From the NCBI GenBank assembly GCA_000597885.1, contig CP004371.1, positions 5,658,001 to 5,722,000 on the forward strand: a stretch of 64,000 nucleotides of DNA. The letters are read 5' to 3'. Source of the stretch: Flammeovirgaceae bacterium 311. GTDB taxonomy: Bacteria > Bacteroidota > Bacteroidia > Cytophagales > Cyclobacteriaceae. Within the stretch, counting starts at the first letter, position 1. Each line of letters starts with the position of its first letter. The notes beneath the pieces were generated by a model, which was given only the letters and a program-made list of their open reading frames with translations, was not told the origin of the DNA and ran no database searches. Below, one piece after another: positions 28,571 through 38,826 of the stretch. Position numbers and translations under genes: made by a program.

Positions 28571-31339
28571 CTATTGCTTAAAAAACTTAACACTTCTGCT
28601 TTGTACGCCATCAGTGATGTTAATGATGTAGAGTCCGGGCTGGAGGTTCAGTTCACCTAGATCGATCCTGCTAGAGGAGCCGGCTTCTGCCTGCCTGATC
28701 TCACTTTTCTGCACCTGTCCGGCCAGGTTAAGTAGTTGTACCTTTACCTGCCCGTTAAACTCACTGCCTAAGGCTACATTCACCCAATCGCTGGCAGGAT
28801 TAGGATAAACCGTTGCCTCTGTAAGAACACCCAGCGTCTGGCTGCTGCTCTCATCCCACAGGCTGTCAGAAAGAGTAAGTGCTGTGTTGCTGGAAACATC
28901 GGTATCAAGTCTTACTTCATTGGAGAAGGCAGATGTGCCAGTGCCAATTTTTGCTCTGATCTTAAAGTAATATATCTGCCCCTTGCTTATGCCAACACCA
29001 TAACCGGTTTTGTTTGAGCCTGTGCTTCCAACCTGCTTATAGCTGCTGTTATTGCCTGTACTCATAAATATTTCAAAACCTTTCTCATTGCTGCTATTGT
29101 CCTGCCAGTTCAGGCCTGCACTGCTCATATATGAATTGGCAGACACAGTAAGGTTGCTGGGTGCTGATGAATCGGTGCTGCTATCGGGGTCGTTGTCGTC
29201 ATCAGCCGGAGGAGTAGTAGTAGAATTTTCGCTGCTGCCCGTGTAGAGCTTATTATCAGGAATAAGTCTTTTACTGATACCTGGGCCATCATACCTTACT
29301 GTTAGTGTTTCGCTGCTAATGTGCTCAAAGTAGGTTACTTTGATGTCGTGCAGGCCTGCCTCAAGATAAACCGATCCTGATTTTTCAATTGCTGCATGAG
29401 CACCATCGTTATTTACTACCATGCTCCCGTTGATGAAAAGCTGGCTACCATCATCAGAATTAGCGTAAAAGGTGTAAGTGCCAGCTGTCTCTATCAAAAT
29501 TTTGCCATCGAACATGAAAGCATAGTAATTGCTTTGGGTTCTCGGCGCCAGGCTAAAGTTGGTAACCGTGCCAGTTTTAACAGGTGTAAGGCGTGAAAAG
29601 TCAGGCAGAACCTTCCAGGGGTTGCCGCTGGTGGTGGCGTAATATTTGTAGCTAAGACCGTTGGATGTAACAGGATCGTTTGATGTAGGCTGAGGCTTTA
29701 CTATAACCACTACTTCATCCGAACTGCTGCTGCCTACATTGTCTATAGCTGTTAGCTGGAAGGTGTAGGAGCCTTCTGTCAGGTTGCTCAGTTTTAAGGT
29801 TAGGGTGCTGGCACCGCTAATGGTGGCAGAGGGTCCGTTCAATTGTGTCCAGGTAGTAGATACTATATTACCGTCGCTATCGCTGGCGCTGCCACTTAAG
29901 GTTAGTGAGCTGGTTGGAAGGGTAATTGTTTTATCAGCTCCTGCAGATACAACAGGTAACTGGTTGTCGGTGCGCACCGATCCGCTGTACTCAAAAGCGC
30001 CATTATCGAAGGTGTTGCCCTGCGGGCGTGGATTGCGGTCAAAGTCAAATTTAAAGTAGCTCAGGATCCTGCCTTTTTCAATGGCAGGGCTAGATTGCTG
30101 CAGGCGGTAGTTATTGGCAGTGGCATCTACAAATTGGGCTTCTTTTACGGTAGGTACAAAAGAGTTGTTGCTCTGTACGTATTTTATATCACTATGTATA
30201 ACATGAATATACTGGCTTCTGGTGTAGTAGTTCAGATGCAGAGTACCCGGTGCTACCAGTAAGTTGTTGTAGAATGTATTGCCTATAGAATTACGTGACT
30301 GCATCTTAATACAATCTTTACCTGGAGAAACCACAGTATTGTTGTGTACATAGTTACCGCTGTTAGGAATCAAAGCTGAGCGTTCATCGATAAATATTCC
30401 CTCTCCTGCAGATCTTACAACTATATTATTGTATAAATACAGATCGCCGATACCAAAGCTGCATATACCAATGCCTGTACCATCAATGATGGTATTGTTG
30501 TAGTATTTACCAGTGCTACCGCCACCAATCATCAATCCATTTACATGAACTGGATGGAAAGGATCCTGCCCATATTTATATATTTCGTTGTTGTAAACCT
30601 CTACGTCTTTGCTTGCAGATGAAATCTGGATGCCATCAGCGCCGGTATTTTCTACACGATTGTTGTAAACACGTAAACCTTCAATTACATGTGGGTATAA
30701 AGTTCCGCAGGTTGTAGACTTGCCTCCATAAGCAGAGCTACCAATGTACATACCTTCGCCACGGGTATCATGAATGTAGTTGTCGTGGATGGATACATTT
30801 CTCATCGTAAAATTGGCCCGATGATATTCTGTGTTATTGCAGTTAGGTTCTATCTTGGAAATGATACCGGCAAAACCAGAACTGGCAATTTCCACATGGT
30901 CTACCTCGTAATCTGTTTCAGAAAGGCCCATGGCAGATCCTTTTGTGGCTGTACGCAGCAGAAAGCCATACTTAAACCTGGAATCTCCTGTGCCTGTAAT
31001 GTGAAAATAGCGCGAGTTTTCTACTATGAAAGTGCCTTCCTGTGTGGTGTTTTCAAACACTACCTGTCCGCCACAGTTCTTTAATACAATCGGTTGGTCT
31101 TTTGTGCCTTTAAAACCAATTAATTTAAGCCGGCCCCTTTTGCCTGCCTGAACACATACGGTGCTGCCTGGTTTTATCTGTGGATAATTAGAGGCAACCA
31201 TATATCCTAGGCTGGTGGGAATGGTGAAGTCGCAATCACAATCTTGTGCTTGTGCCGTAAAGGAGAGAAGGGTGAAGAGCACCAGAATGGTGCATGTAAG
31301 GAAGGTTGAGAAAAAATTAGAATAATTGTACGTGCGCAT
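28571..31339 (-). CDS. Secreted beta-helix / PKD-like / PA14 / FN3 protein with type IX sorting tail (paralogue 1)
   Basis: 922 residues. Signal peptide about 1-31. A right-handed parallel beta-helix occupies about 35-440, with many NN and YNN turn motifs (VYNNRVENTGADGIQISSAS, LYNNIVVRSAGEGIFIDER). Then a PKD/REJ-like domain about 455-550 (PVVSAGADKTITLP), PA14 about 560-700 (YTFYANSDDGSQLFINGS, LHDIKVTYFEH), an acidic Ser/Asp linker, an FN3-like domain about 725-815, and a C-terminal T9SS type A sorting domain from about 845 (VYPNPASDWVNV…GLYIINITDG). Likely a cell-surface polysaccharide lyase or binding protein. Enzyme activity not assignable. Paralogue of 32224-35502. Confidence 0.9.
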   Translation of the reverse strand: MRTYNYSNFFSTFLTCTILVLFTLLSFTAQAQDCDCDFTIPTSLGYMVASNYPQIKPGSTVCVQAGKRGRLKLIGFKGTKDQPIVLKNCGGQVVFENTTQEGTFIVENSRYFHITGTGDSRFKYGFLLRTATKGSAMGLSETDYEVDHVEIASSGFAGIISKIEPNCNNTEYHRANFTMRNVSIHDNYIHDTRGEGMYIGSSAYGGKSTTCGTLYPHVIEGLRVYNNRVENTGADGIQISSASKDVEVYNNEIYKYGQDPFHPVHVNGLMIGGGSTGKYYNNTIIDGTGIGICSFGIGDLYLYNNIVVRSAGEGIFIDERSALIPNSGNYVHNNTVVSPGKDCIKMQSRNSIGNTFYNNLLVAPGTLHLNYYTRSQYIHVIHSDIKYVQSNNSFVPTVKEAQFVDATANNYRLQQSSPAIEKGRILSYFKFDFDRNPRPQGNTFDNGAFEYSGSVRTDNQLPVVSAGADKTITLPTSSLTLSGSASDSDGNIVSTTWTQLNGPSATISGASTLTLKLSNLTEGSYTFQLTAIDNVGSSSSDEVVVIVKPQPTSNDPVTSNGLSYKYYATTSGNPWKVLPDFSRLTPVKTGTVTNFSLAPRTQSNYYAFMFDGKILIETAGTYTFYANSDDGSQLFINGSMVVNNDGAHAAIEKSGSVYLEAGLHDIKVTYFEHISSETLTVRYDGPGISKRLIPDNKLYTGSSENSTTTPPADDDNDPDSSTDSSAPSNLTVSANSYMSSAGLNWQDNSSNEKGFEIFMSTGNNSSYKQVGSTGSNKTGYGVGISKGQIYYFKIRAKIGTGTSAFSNEVRLDTDVSSNTALTLSDSLWDESSSQTLGVLTEATVYPNPASDWVNVALGSEFNGQVKVQLLNLAGQVQKSEIRQAEAGSSSRIDLGELNLQPGLYIINITDGVQSRSVKFFKQ

Positions 31340-32169
31340 TTCGCTCTTTCTTTTAGGTTGAGGAATGAATATTCCAGTGAATAATACTGCTTGTGCCAGC
31401 GGCTCCTGATTGCGTTGGAGAGCAAATCGCTGAACAACAAGCTATTAAAGCTGTGCTGCAATATTAAGACGTGTTAGAGCGCTAAAAAATTGACGTGATA
31501 ACTATATGACGACTGCGTGATATAAAGCAAAAAGTTATTAAATGTGTGGATTTGACACATTTTGTTAACACTAACGGTGTATGTAAGGTGTAGAGGCTTT
31601 CTACAGATTTATCTGAAAAAGACAATGGCCCTTTTGAAAAATACCACTGCGGGGAAATGTGTGGAATAGATAAACGATGTAAGAAACAGGTAATGAAGCT
31701 ATGTTATCTGAAGAAAATTAACATTTAAACATCAATTGGCCTGAGAAGGCCTGTAGATAGATCTTGATTTATTCCAATAATACAGCTTTTCTTATGCAGG
31801 TGAGTCTGGAAATAAACTGATTTTCAGAACTTAAAGTTCTCTGGTCATGGAGTTTAACAAAAGCTTATGATCCGGATTCAGATTTAATAACAATAAAAAA
31901 TACAAATCTGAATAGCATCATCACCAGGTCTTTTCCTCCTAACGGCATTTTTTGAACAGGGTTGCGCTGATTCAGATTTGTTCAACGGTACCTGCGGCTG
32001 AATGCGTTTCTCTCTTGGTCCTTATAGTTTTTAACCGCGGGTAATACAAACATGGGAGGGGTGTTGTGAAGTGCTTGGAACGCTGAAATTTCTGTTGTCC
32101 GGTAGATTACATTGAGCGATATAGCTGAGCATACCTGGTACTGCTAATAGAATTGGGTGATCGGAAATA
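31340..32169. promoter_or_regulatory. Long upstream region of beta-helix paralogue 1 with motifs shared with paralogue 2
   Basis: No gene. Two blocks recur upstream of the paralogue at 35502. Block 1 is GCAATATTA (31459) and, 20 bp on, AAAAAATTGACGT (31485). Block 2 is GGGGAAATGTGTGGA followed by ATAAACGATGTAAGA (31651-31684). Order and distance from the start codons are kept (about 120-155 and 310-345 bp upstream). They are candidates for binding sites or a leader structure. The rest, 31690-32169, shows nothing I can name. Confidence 0.45.
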
Positions 32170-32195
32170 AAAAAAGCCCCATACAGGGGCTTTTT
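32170..32195 (-). terminator. Terminator of beta-helix paralogue 2
   Basis: AAAAAGCCCC-ATACA-GGGGCTTTTT, perfect 10-bp stem, just after the minus-strand stop at 32224. Confidence 0.85.
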
Positions 32196-32223
32196 CATAC
32201 AGAAAATCAATCAGGTCTGTAAA

Positions 32224-35200
32224 CTAATTTTTAAGGATTTTGATGGATTTGCTGCTAACTCCATCGCTGATTTTCAGCACGTACAGGCCGGGCTGGAGCT
32301 GGTGTTCGTTCAGGTCCAGCCTTAGAATGGATGTCTCGGTAGTATCTATAATCTGGCTAAACTGTACCTGGCCTGCCATGTTGTAGAACTGCAGATTTGC
32401 TTTGCCCTTAAAGCTGTTTCCGGTATTTACCTCCAGATAATCACTGGCTGGGTTAGGATATGCCATCAGTGGTGTGGCTTCAGGAGTACTGGCTAGCTGC
32501 AGTGAGTCTGTGCTCCCAACCTGCTCATAGCTGCTGCTGCTGTCTTTCCCGCTAAGTTCGGCTCCGGTATTGCTGACATTGGCCTCTGCATCAGGATTGA
32601 CGGGTGCAGTTGTGCTGCTGTAGCTATCTGTGCCTAAGGAGGCAACAGAAGCTGTGGAAGAAGTAGTGGTAGTGCCCGATCCGGTAAAGAGTTTGCTGTT
32701 AGGAATCAATTGCTTGCTGAAGCCAGGCCCCGCCCACTTAACCGCCAGGGTTTCTCCATTGATGTAGTCAAAGTAAGTAACTTTAATGTTGTGCTTGCCT
32801 GCAGCCAGGTATACTGAGCCCGATTTCTCCTGTGCTCCATGGGTGCCATCGTTGTTTACCACCAGGCTGCCATTGATGAAAAGCTTGCTGCCATCATCAG
32901 AATAAGAGTAAAAGGTGTAGGTGCCGGAAGTACTGATCTGAATCTGTCCTTCGAAAACAAAGCCAAAGTAGTTGCTCTGGGTTTTAGGAGAGATGCTGAA
33001 GTTGCTGATAATGCCGGTTTTTACAGGTGTGAGCCTGGAGAAGTCCGGTAGCAGCTTCCAGGGGTAGCTGCTGGTGGTGGTGTAGTATTTGTAGTTGAGC
33101 CCATTGGTGGTAGTGGTGGCCGATTTTACCGTTACCACCACATCATCATACTTAGTGGCGCCTGCATTGTCCTTGGCTGTAAGACGGAAAATATAGGAGC
33201 CTGCCGGCAGGTTGCTAAGCTTCAGCGAAAGGGTGCTGCTTCCGCTTAAGGTGGCAGAAGGTCCGCTAATTTTTGTCCAGGAGGTAGAGGCAATAGTGCC
33301 ATCAGCATCAGAAGCTGATCCTGTGAGGGTAAGGCTGTTGGTGGGCAGGGTAATGGTCTTGTCTGATCCTGCACTTACTGTTGGTGCAGCGTTAGTAGTA
33401 GAAGTGCTGCCAGTATACAGTTTGGTGTTGGGGATGGTTTGTTTGCTGATGCCCGGTCCTGCGTACTTAACTGCCAGTACTTCACTGTTGGTGTGCTCGA
33501 AGTAAGTTACTTTGATGTTGTGCTTTCCAGCTGCCAGGTAAACAGAGCCTGATCTTTCCTGTGCGGCATGTGCACCATCGTTGTTGGCTATCAGGTTGCC
33601 GTTGATGAAGAGCTGGCTGCCATCATCAGAGTAGGTGTAGAAGGTATAAGTACCTGATGCATCTATCTGGATCTGCCCTTCATACAAGAAGGCAAAGTAG
33701 TTGCTCTGTGTTTTAGGAGAGATACTGAAGTTGCTGATGGTACCTGTTTTAGCAGGTGTAAGTTTAGAGAAGTCAGGAAGCACTTTCCAGGGGTAGCTGC
33801 TGGTGGTGGTGTAGTATTTGTAATTAAGACCATTGCTGGAAGTAGTCGTAGTAGCAGGCTTCACTGTTACCACCACATCATCATATTTGGTTGCACCTGC
33901 ATTGTCCTTGGCTGTAAGGCGGAAGGTGTAGGTGCCCTCCAACATGCTGCCAAGCGAAAGATTCAAGGTAGAAGTACCACTCATTGTAACCGTAGAGCCA
34001 TTAACCTTACTCCAGGAAACAGAAGCAATGCTACCATCAGCATCAGAGGCTGAACCTGTGAGGGTAAGGCTGTTGGTGGGCAGGGTGATGGTCTTGTCTG
34101 ATCCTGCTGAAACAACAGGGGCTTGATTATCCGTACGTAATAATCCACTGAATTCAAAAGCACCTACATCAAAGCTGGTGCCCTGTGGGCGTGATGTTCT
34201 TTTTAAATCAAAGTTAAAATAAGTAAGGGTTTTGCCTTTATCGATAGCGGGACTTATTTGCTGTAGTTCATAATTTCCTGTAGTGGCATCTGCAAAGAAC
34301 GCATCCTTTATTGTTGCAATGTAAGCATTATTGCTCTGCACGTATTTAATGTCGCTGTGTACGAAGTTGAGGTAGTTGTAGGAACCTGTGCTGGTTGAAG
34401 TGAGGGTTCCGGGTGCCACTAGGAGGTTGTTATAGAAGGTGTTGCCAACAGAGTTGCGTGAAAGCATCCGAATGCTGTATTTACCGCTGGAAACAACTGT
34501 GTTATTATGCACATGGTTGCCGCTGTTGGGGAGTATGGGTGTTCGCTCGTCAATAAAGATGCCATCTCCGCCAGACCTTACCACCAAATTGTTGTACAGG
34601 TAGAGGTCTGCAATGCCAAAGCTGCAGATGCCCATGCCTTTACCTTCAATGATGCTGTTGTTATAATATTTTCCGGTGCTGCCACCGCCAATCATCAGTC
34701 CATTGATCTGGCTCGACTGAAAAGGATCCTGGCCATAACGGTAAATGGTATTATTGTAAACTTCTACGTTTTTGGAGGCAGAAGAAACCTGTAAGCCATC
34801 AGCGCCAGTATTCTCTATGCGGTTGTTGTAAATGCGCAGCTCTTCTATAACGTGAGGATACAAGGTGCCACAGCCTGAAGATTTGCCGCCATAGGAGGTG
34901 CTGCCAATGTACATACCTTCACCATACGTGTTATGTATATAATTATCATGGATGGATACATTACGCATTACAAAATTGGCTCTGTGGTACTGGGTGTTGG
35001 TGCAGGTGGGGTCGATTTTTGAAATGATACCAGCAAAGCCAGCGTCGCCAATTTCTATGTGGTCTATTTCAAAGTCGCTTTCAGATACACCCATGGCAGA
35101 TCCTTTGACGGCCGTGCGGATAAAGAAACCATATTTATGCAGCGGATCTCCCGTACCTGTAACACGAAAGTAACGGCTGTTTTCAAAAATAAAGGTACCG

Positions 35201-35502
35201 TCCTGTGTGCTGTTATCAAATATAACCTTACCGCCACAGTTTTTAAAAATGATGGGTTGATCTGCTGTTCCTTTGAAGCCTATGAGCTTGAGTCTGCCTC
35301 TTACACCTCCTTTGATACACACCGTGCTGCCGGGTTTGATGGCAGGCACATCTGCCGCTTTAAGATAGCCCTGGGAAGTGGTGATGGTGTAGTCGCAGCC
35401 GCAATCCTGTGCCTGTGCGGGTGTGTTGAGAAGAAAAAGAATTACAAATGTTAAGCTTGTAAGAAAAGCCCGTAAATATAGTGTAGTACAATTTGCTTTC
35501 AT
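32224..35502 (-). CDS. Secreted beta-helix / (PKD-like + PA14) x2 protein with type IX sorting tail (paralogue 2)
   Basis: 1092 residues, closely similar to the 922-residue neighbour in signal, beta-helix (about 35-440) and sorting tail. Here the PKD-like and PA14 pair is present twice (PKD-like about 460-550 and 700-790; PA14 about 555-690 and 795-930), and the FN3-like domain is absent. The repeated units are nearly identical in places (DKTITLPTNSLTLTGSASDA occurs in both), showing a recent internal duplication. T9SS type A tail from about 1010 (AYPNPASDYLEV…GLYVLKISDG). Predicted surface carbohydrate-active or adhesive protein. Stands in tandem with its paralogue, each with its own terminator. 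Confidence 0.9.
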   Translation of the reverse strand: MKANCTTLYLRAFLTSLTFVILFLLNTPAQAQDCGCDYTITTSQGYLKAADVPAIKPGSTVCIKGGVRGRLKLIGFKGTADQPIIFKNCGGKVIFDNSTQDGTFIFENSRYFRVTGTGDPLHKYGFFIRTAVKGSAMGVSESDFEIDHIEIGDAGFAGIISKIDPTCTNTQYHRANFVMRNVSIHDNYIHNTYGEGMYIGSTSYGGKSSGCGTLYPHVIEELRIYNNRIENTGADGLQVSSASKNVEVYNNTIYRYGQDPFQSSQINGLMIGGGSTGKYYNNSIIEGKGMGICSFGIADLYLYNNLVVRSGGDGIFIDERTPILPNSGNHVHNNTVVSSGKYSIRMLSRNSVGNTFYNNLLVAPGTLTSTSTGSYNYLNFVHSDIKYVQSNNAYIATIKDAFFADATTGNYELQQISPAIDKGKTLTYFNFDLKRTSRPQGTSFDVGAFEFSGLLRTDNQAPVVSAGSDKTITLPTNSLTLTGSASDADGSIASVSWSKVNGSTVTMSGTSTLNLSLGSMLEGTYTFRLTAKDNAGATKYDDVVVTVKPATTTTSSNGLNYKYYTTTSSYPWKVLPDFSKLTPAKTGTISNFSISPKTQSNYFAFLYEGQIQIDASGTYTFYTYSDDGSQLFINGNLIANNDGAHAAQERSGSVYLAAGKHNIKVTYFEHTNSEVLAVKYAGPGISKQTIPNTKLYTGSTSTTNAAPTVSAGSDKTITLPTNSLTLTGSASDADGTIASTSWTKISGPSATLSGSSTLSLKLSNLPAGSYIFRLTAKDNAGATKYDDVVVTVKSATTTTNGLNYKYYTTTSSYPWKLLPDFSRLTPVKTGIISNFSISPKTQSNYFGFVFEGQIQISTSGTYTFYSYSDDGSKLFINGSLVVNNDGTHGAQEKSGSVYLAAGKHNIKVTYFDYINGETLAVKWAGPGFSKQLIPNSKLFTGSGTTTTSSTASVASLGTDSYSSTTAPVNPDAEANVSNTGAELSGKDSSSSYEQVGSTDSLQLASTPEATPLMAYPNPASDYLEVNTGNSFKGKANLQFYNMAGQVQFSQIIDTTETSILRLDLNEHQLQPGLYVLKISDGVSSKSIKILKN

Positions 35503-36080
35503 GAAGCAGTCTCTCCTTGTGTGAGTAGATAAATAATTTTACCTGCAGCTCATGATCAAGGGGCACTCACAGAAATTGCGTTGATTAAGTGCCTGATCAG
35601 TAGGATGTTGCTGTAGTGTTGCAATATTATAGCCTGACCGGCCACAAAAAAATTGACGTACCTTTTGTTGAGAGGGTGTGTTAGTTAATACTACAGAAAT
35701 ATAAAAGTGTGGTGCTAAAACCTGATCTACAGGTATATAGCCTAAATTAGTTGTGGAAGCCTTCTACAACTCTAAACTTATAAGTCAAAGCAGTTAAGAA
35801 ATAGTACAATGCTGGGGAAAGCTGTGGAGGGAATAAACGATGTAAGATATGGGTCAAAAAATGAATTTATGCATTAAAAGCAGCAAAAGTGTTATTTAAC
35901 TGCTAACGGCCCACCCTGTAGTTGTGCAGATTTTTTGATTATACGAGGCTGCCGGCAAGCGGGTTTCCAGCAGGCAGAGATTTAATTTAGTACTTATGCA
36001 AGGAATCGCGCTGTAAATTTTTCCTGTAGATCAGTTCCTGGCCAGAGAGGCTGCAACACTAGGGGAGCGTGTAATAAAAA
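35503..36080. promoter_or_regulatory. Upstream region of beta-helix paralogue 2 with shared motifs
   Basis: No gene. Contains GCAATATTA (35621), AAAAAAATTGACGT (35646) and GGGGAAAGCTGTGGA followed by ATAAACGATGTAAGA (35814-35847), the counterparts of the blocks upstream of paralogue 1. The remainder up to the Feo terminator shows nothing else. Confidence 0.45.
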
Positions 36081-36083
36081 ATA

Positions 36084-36108
36084 AGACAGGGCTGTTAAGC
36101 CCTGTCTT
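36084..36108 (-). terminator. Terminator of the feo operon, overlapping the last codons
   Basis: AAGACAGGGCT-GTTA-AGCCCTGTCTT. The stem includes the final codons and stop of the small Cys-rich protein gene (stop at 36095-36097). An A/T-rich tail follows on the transcribed side. Confidence 0.8.
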
Positions 36109-36271
36109 TCATCAGCTGTGCTTCGATCTTTTTGATGTCAATGGCACTGCAGCTGCCACAACCTTTGGGGCAGGCAGCTCCGTTTTTAGGCCTGAAGTTG
36201 CTGTAAAGCAGCCTTCCAATATAGACCAGTGCAAGAATAAACAGTAGCCCCACAAATATATCCTGAATCAT
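36095..36271 (-). CDS. FeoB-associated Cys-rich membrane protein
   Basis: 58 residues from the ATG at 36271, chosen because it follows the feoB stop by one base and gives the usual layout: MIQD, a membrane helix (IFVGLLFILALVYIGRLLY), then a Cys cluster (CPKGCGSC). This FeoC-like group accompanies FeoB in Bacteroidota and may handle iron or redox at the channel mouth. A longer start would overlap feoB. Confidence 0.9.
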   Translation of the reverse strand: MIQDIFVGLLFILALVYIGRLLYSNFRPKNGAACPKGCGSCSAIDIKKIEAQLMKDRA

Positions 36272-36272
36272 A

Positions 36273-38417
36273 TTATGCCAGTGTTTGGTAAACAATAAAA
36301 GCAGAAACATAGGCCAGTGCAGTCATATAAGTTAACTGTATGAGCGGCCATTTCCATCCGTTGGTTTCCTTTTTAACAATGGCCAGGGTGCTGGTGCATT
36401 GCATGGCAAAGGCGTAGAATACCAGAAGCGAAAAGGCTACCGCCATATTAAAGCGGGGGCCACCTGTAGCGGGATTGATTTCAGCCTGCATGCGGCTTCT
36501 GATCGTGTTGTCATCATCGGCACTGCTGCCAACACTGTATAAGGTAGCCATGGTGCCCACAAATACTTCACGGGCTGCAAAAGAGGAGAGCAGGGCAATA
36601 CCAATTTTCCAGTCGTAACCCAAAGGTGCTATCACAGGTTCCATAAATTTACCCATGGTACCTGCGTAAGAATGCTCCAGGCGTACAGAGGCAAGCTTGT
36701 CTTCCAGATTTTCTTCATCAGGGTGTTGGGCAGCATACGCAATTTCAGCCTGCTCCATTTTATCTCCGGGGCCATAGGAGGCCAGCACCCACAGAATAAT
36801 GGAAACCGCAAGGATGATCTTGCCAGCCTCAAACACAAAGGTCTTGGATTTCTCTACCGTCATAAGCAGCACATTTCCCCAGCGCGGCCAGCGATAGGCC
36901 GGCAGCTCCATGATCAGAAAGCCACTTTTTTTAGTTTTAATGATCAGCTTCATCAGCAGGGCTGATATAATGGCTGCGGCAAAACCCAGCAGGTACATGC
37001 CCATCAGCGCCAGTCCCTGCAGGTTCATAAAGCCAAGCACCCGCTCTTCAGGCACCACCAATGCAATCAAGATGGCATAGACCGGCAGCCTGGCTGAACA
37101 ACTCATAAAGGGTGTTACAAAAATGGTAATCAGGCGGTCTTTCCAGTTATCGATGCCCCTGGTCGCCATGATGGCAGGCACGGCACAGGCAAGGCCGGAG
37201 ATGAGCGGTACTACGCTGCGGCCATTCAGGCCCACCTTTCGCATCATCTTATCCATCAGAAACACCACCCTGGCCATATAACCGCTTTCTTCCAGCAGTG
37301 CAATGAGCACAAACAGAATGGCAATCTGGGGAACAAAGATCACAATGCCTCCAATACCAGGTAATATACCCTCCACCAGCAACCTGCTTAACCTGCCGTC
37401 GGGCAGTTCGGCCTGCAGAAATTCTGTAAGCCCGGCAAAAACATGGTCTATAAGATCCATGGGTACAGAGGCCCATGCGAAAATTGCCTGAAATACCAGT
37501 ATCAGAATACCAAAAAAGATCGCATAACCCCAGATCTTGTGGGTTACCCATTTATCTATTTTAGCAGATACAAAACTGCCTGCGTCGGTATCGGGTAGCT
37601 TAATGCTTTGTTCAAGCACCCGCTGGATGCTGGCATAGCGGGCTTTGGTCTCCTCTATCTGCAGGGCTTCCAGGTCAAATTTACCATGCGCCCTGATAGC
37701 CGCCAGCTGGTCTTTTTCCAGTGGCGTGAGAAAGTGCAGTGCTTCTGCATGCTGGAGCAGCTGGTAGGCTTCATAATAGGTTTCCCGGTCAAAGTACTGG
37801 CGGGTTTCTGCAATGGCTTCCGGGGCCAGCGGTAAGGTATTGTAAAAGGGATCGGATGTTTTTGCTGTAACCTCCTGCCTTAACACCTTCTTTAACCTCA
37901 CGAGGCCTTCACCACTGCGGGCATTCATGCACACCACCGGTATACCACCCAGTGAGTGGCTAAGTTTATCGGCATCTACCTCTATGCCTCTTTTGGAGGC
38001 CATATCTGCCATGTTAAGCACCAGCACCAGCGGCAGGTTGAGGTCCAGGATCTGGGTAACCAGCAGCAGGCTTCTTTCCAGGTTGCTCATGTCTGCTACG
38101 GCTACCACTATATCCGGATAGTCGGCATCCTTAGGGTTCATCAGTACATCTAGTACTACCTGCTCATCGGCAGAGCGGGGATAAATGCTGTAGGTGCCTG
38201 GCAGATCAATCACTTCTGCAGAATTGTTTTCGCCTAAAGTGCATTTGCCGCTCTTACGCTCTACCGTTACACCGGGATAGTTGCCCACTTTTTGGTTAAG
38301 GCCTGTAAGCAGGTTAAAAAGAGTGGTTTTGCCTGAATTGGGATTACCAACCAGAGCAAGGGTAACAGAAGATTTATCGACTTTTGGAGGGGGTGCTATT
38401 GCTGTTCTCGTACTCAT
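36273..38417 (-). CDS. feoB: Ferrous iron transport GTPase FeoB
   Basis: 714 residues. Cytosolic G-domain with G1 GNPNSGKTT near 24, G3 DLPGTYS near 72, G4 NMAD near 135. Then the helical spacer and a membrane part with the two Gate regions (ARVVFLMDKMMRKVGLNGRS, PFMSCSARLPVYAIL) carrying the conserved Cys. Imports Fe(II) across the inner membrane. Start codon overlaps the feoA stop by 4 bp. Second gene of feoA-feoB-Cys-rich. No Fur-like box was identified by eye. Confidence 0.97.
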   Translation of the reverse strand: MSTRTAIAPPPKVDKSSVTLALVGNPNSGKTTLFNLLTGLNQKVGNYPGVTVERKSGKCTLGENNSAEVIDLPGTYSIYPRSADEQVVLDVLMNPKDADYPDIVVAVADMSNLERSLLLVTQILDLNLPLVLVLNMADMASKRGIEVDADKLSHSLGGIPVVCMNARSGEGLVRLKKVLRQEVTAKTSDPFYNTLPLAPEAIAETRQYFDRETYYEAYQLLQHAEALHFLTPLEKDQLAAIRAHGKFDLEALQIEETKARYASIQRVLEQSIKLPDTDAGSFVSAKIDKWVTHKIWGYAIFFGILILVFQAIFAWASVPMDLIDHVFAGLTEFLQAELPDGRLSRLLVEGILPGIGGIVIFVPQIAILFVLIALLEESGYMARVVFLMDKMMRKVGLNGRSVVPLISGLACAVPAIMATRGIDNWKDRLITIFVTPFMSCSARLPVYAILIALVVPEERVLGFMNLQGLALMGMYLLGFAAAIISALLMKLIIKTKKSGFLIMELPAYRWPRWGNVLLMTVEKSKTFVFEAGKIILAVSIILWVLASYGPGDKMEQAEIAYAAQHPDEENLEDKLASVRLEHSYAGTMGKFMEPVIAPLGYDWKIGIALLSSFAAREVFVGTMATLYSVGSSADDDNTIRSRMQAEINPATGGPRFNMAVAFSLLVFYAFAMQCTSTLAIVKKETNGWKWPLIQLTYMTALAYVSAFIVYQTLA

Positions 38418-38632
38418 GCCACCTCAATTAGTTGTGCCTCATCAATTCTTAGCGAGAGGCTGTAACCAGATATTTGCACTGAGATAGGATCTCCCAGGGG
38501 AGCTTTAAAGTTATAATGGACTGTTTTGCCCGGCAAAAGCCCCATCTCCAGTAACTTAATAGTTAAGTCAGAGGATTTAATATTGATAATGGTGGCTTTC
38601 TCACCAGGCTTCAACTGGTCTAGGGTTATCAT
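38414..38632 (-). CDS. feoA: Ferrous iron transport accessory protein FeoA
   Basis: 72 residues, an SH3-like FeoA domain: LDQLKPGEKATI, LLEMGLLPGKTVHYNFKAPLGDPI, and SLRIDEAQLIEV. Regulates or docks on FeoB. First gene of the operon. The divergent SDR gene starts about 195 bp away. Confidence 0.95.
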   Translation of the reverse strand: MITLDQLKPGEKATIINIKSSDLTIKLLEMGLLPGKTVHYNFKAPLGDPISVQISGYSLSLRIDEAQLIEVA

Positions 38633-38826
38633 AAACCTTTAACTAATTCATTGCTTTGATCATTCATTGCAAGTTACTTATTATTTAGAGAGATTCTAAA
38701 TAAATGAAAGTAATCTGAAAGTACTCTTCTCCGTCTGCTCTATAACTTTTTCCAGAGCCTCCTGTTGATATAATTTCAACAGCTGTTCTGCAGAAGAAAA
38801 CAGCCATCAATTTGATAAAAGATAAA

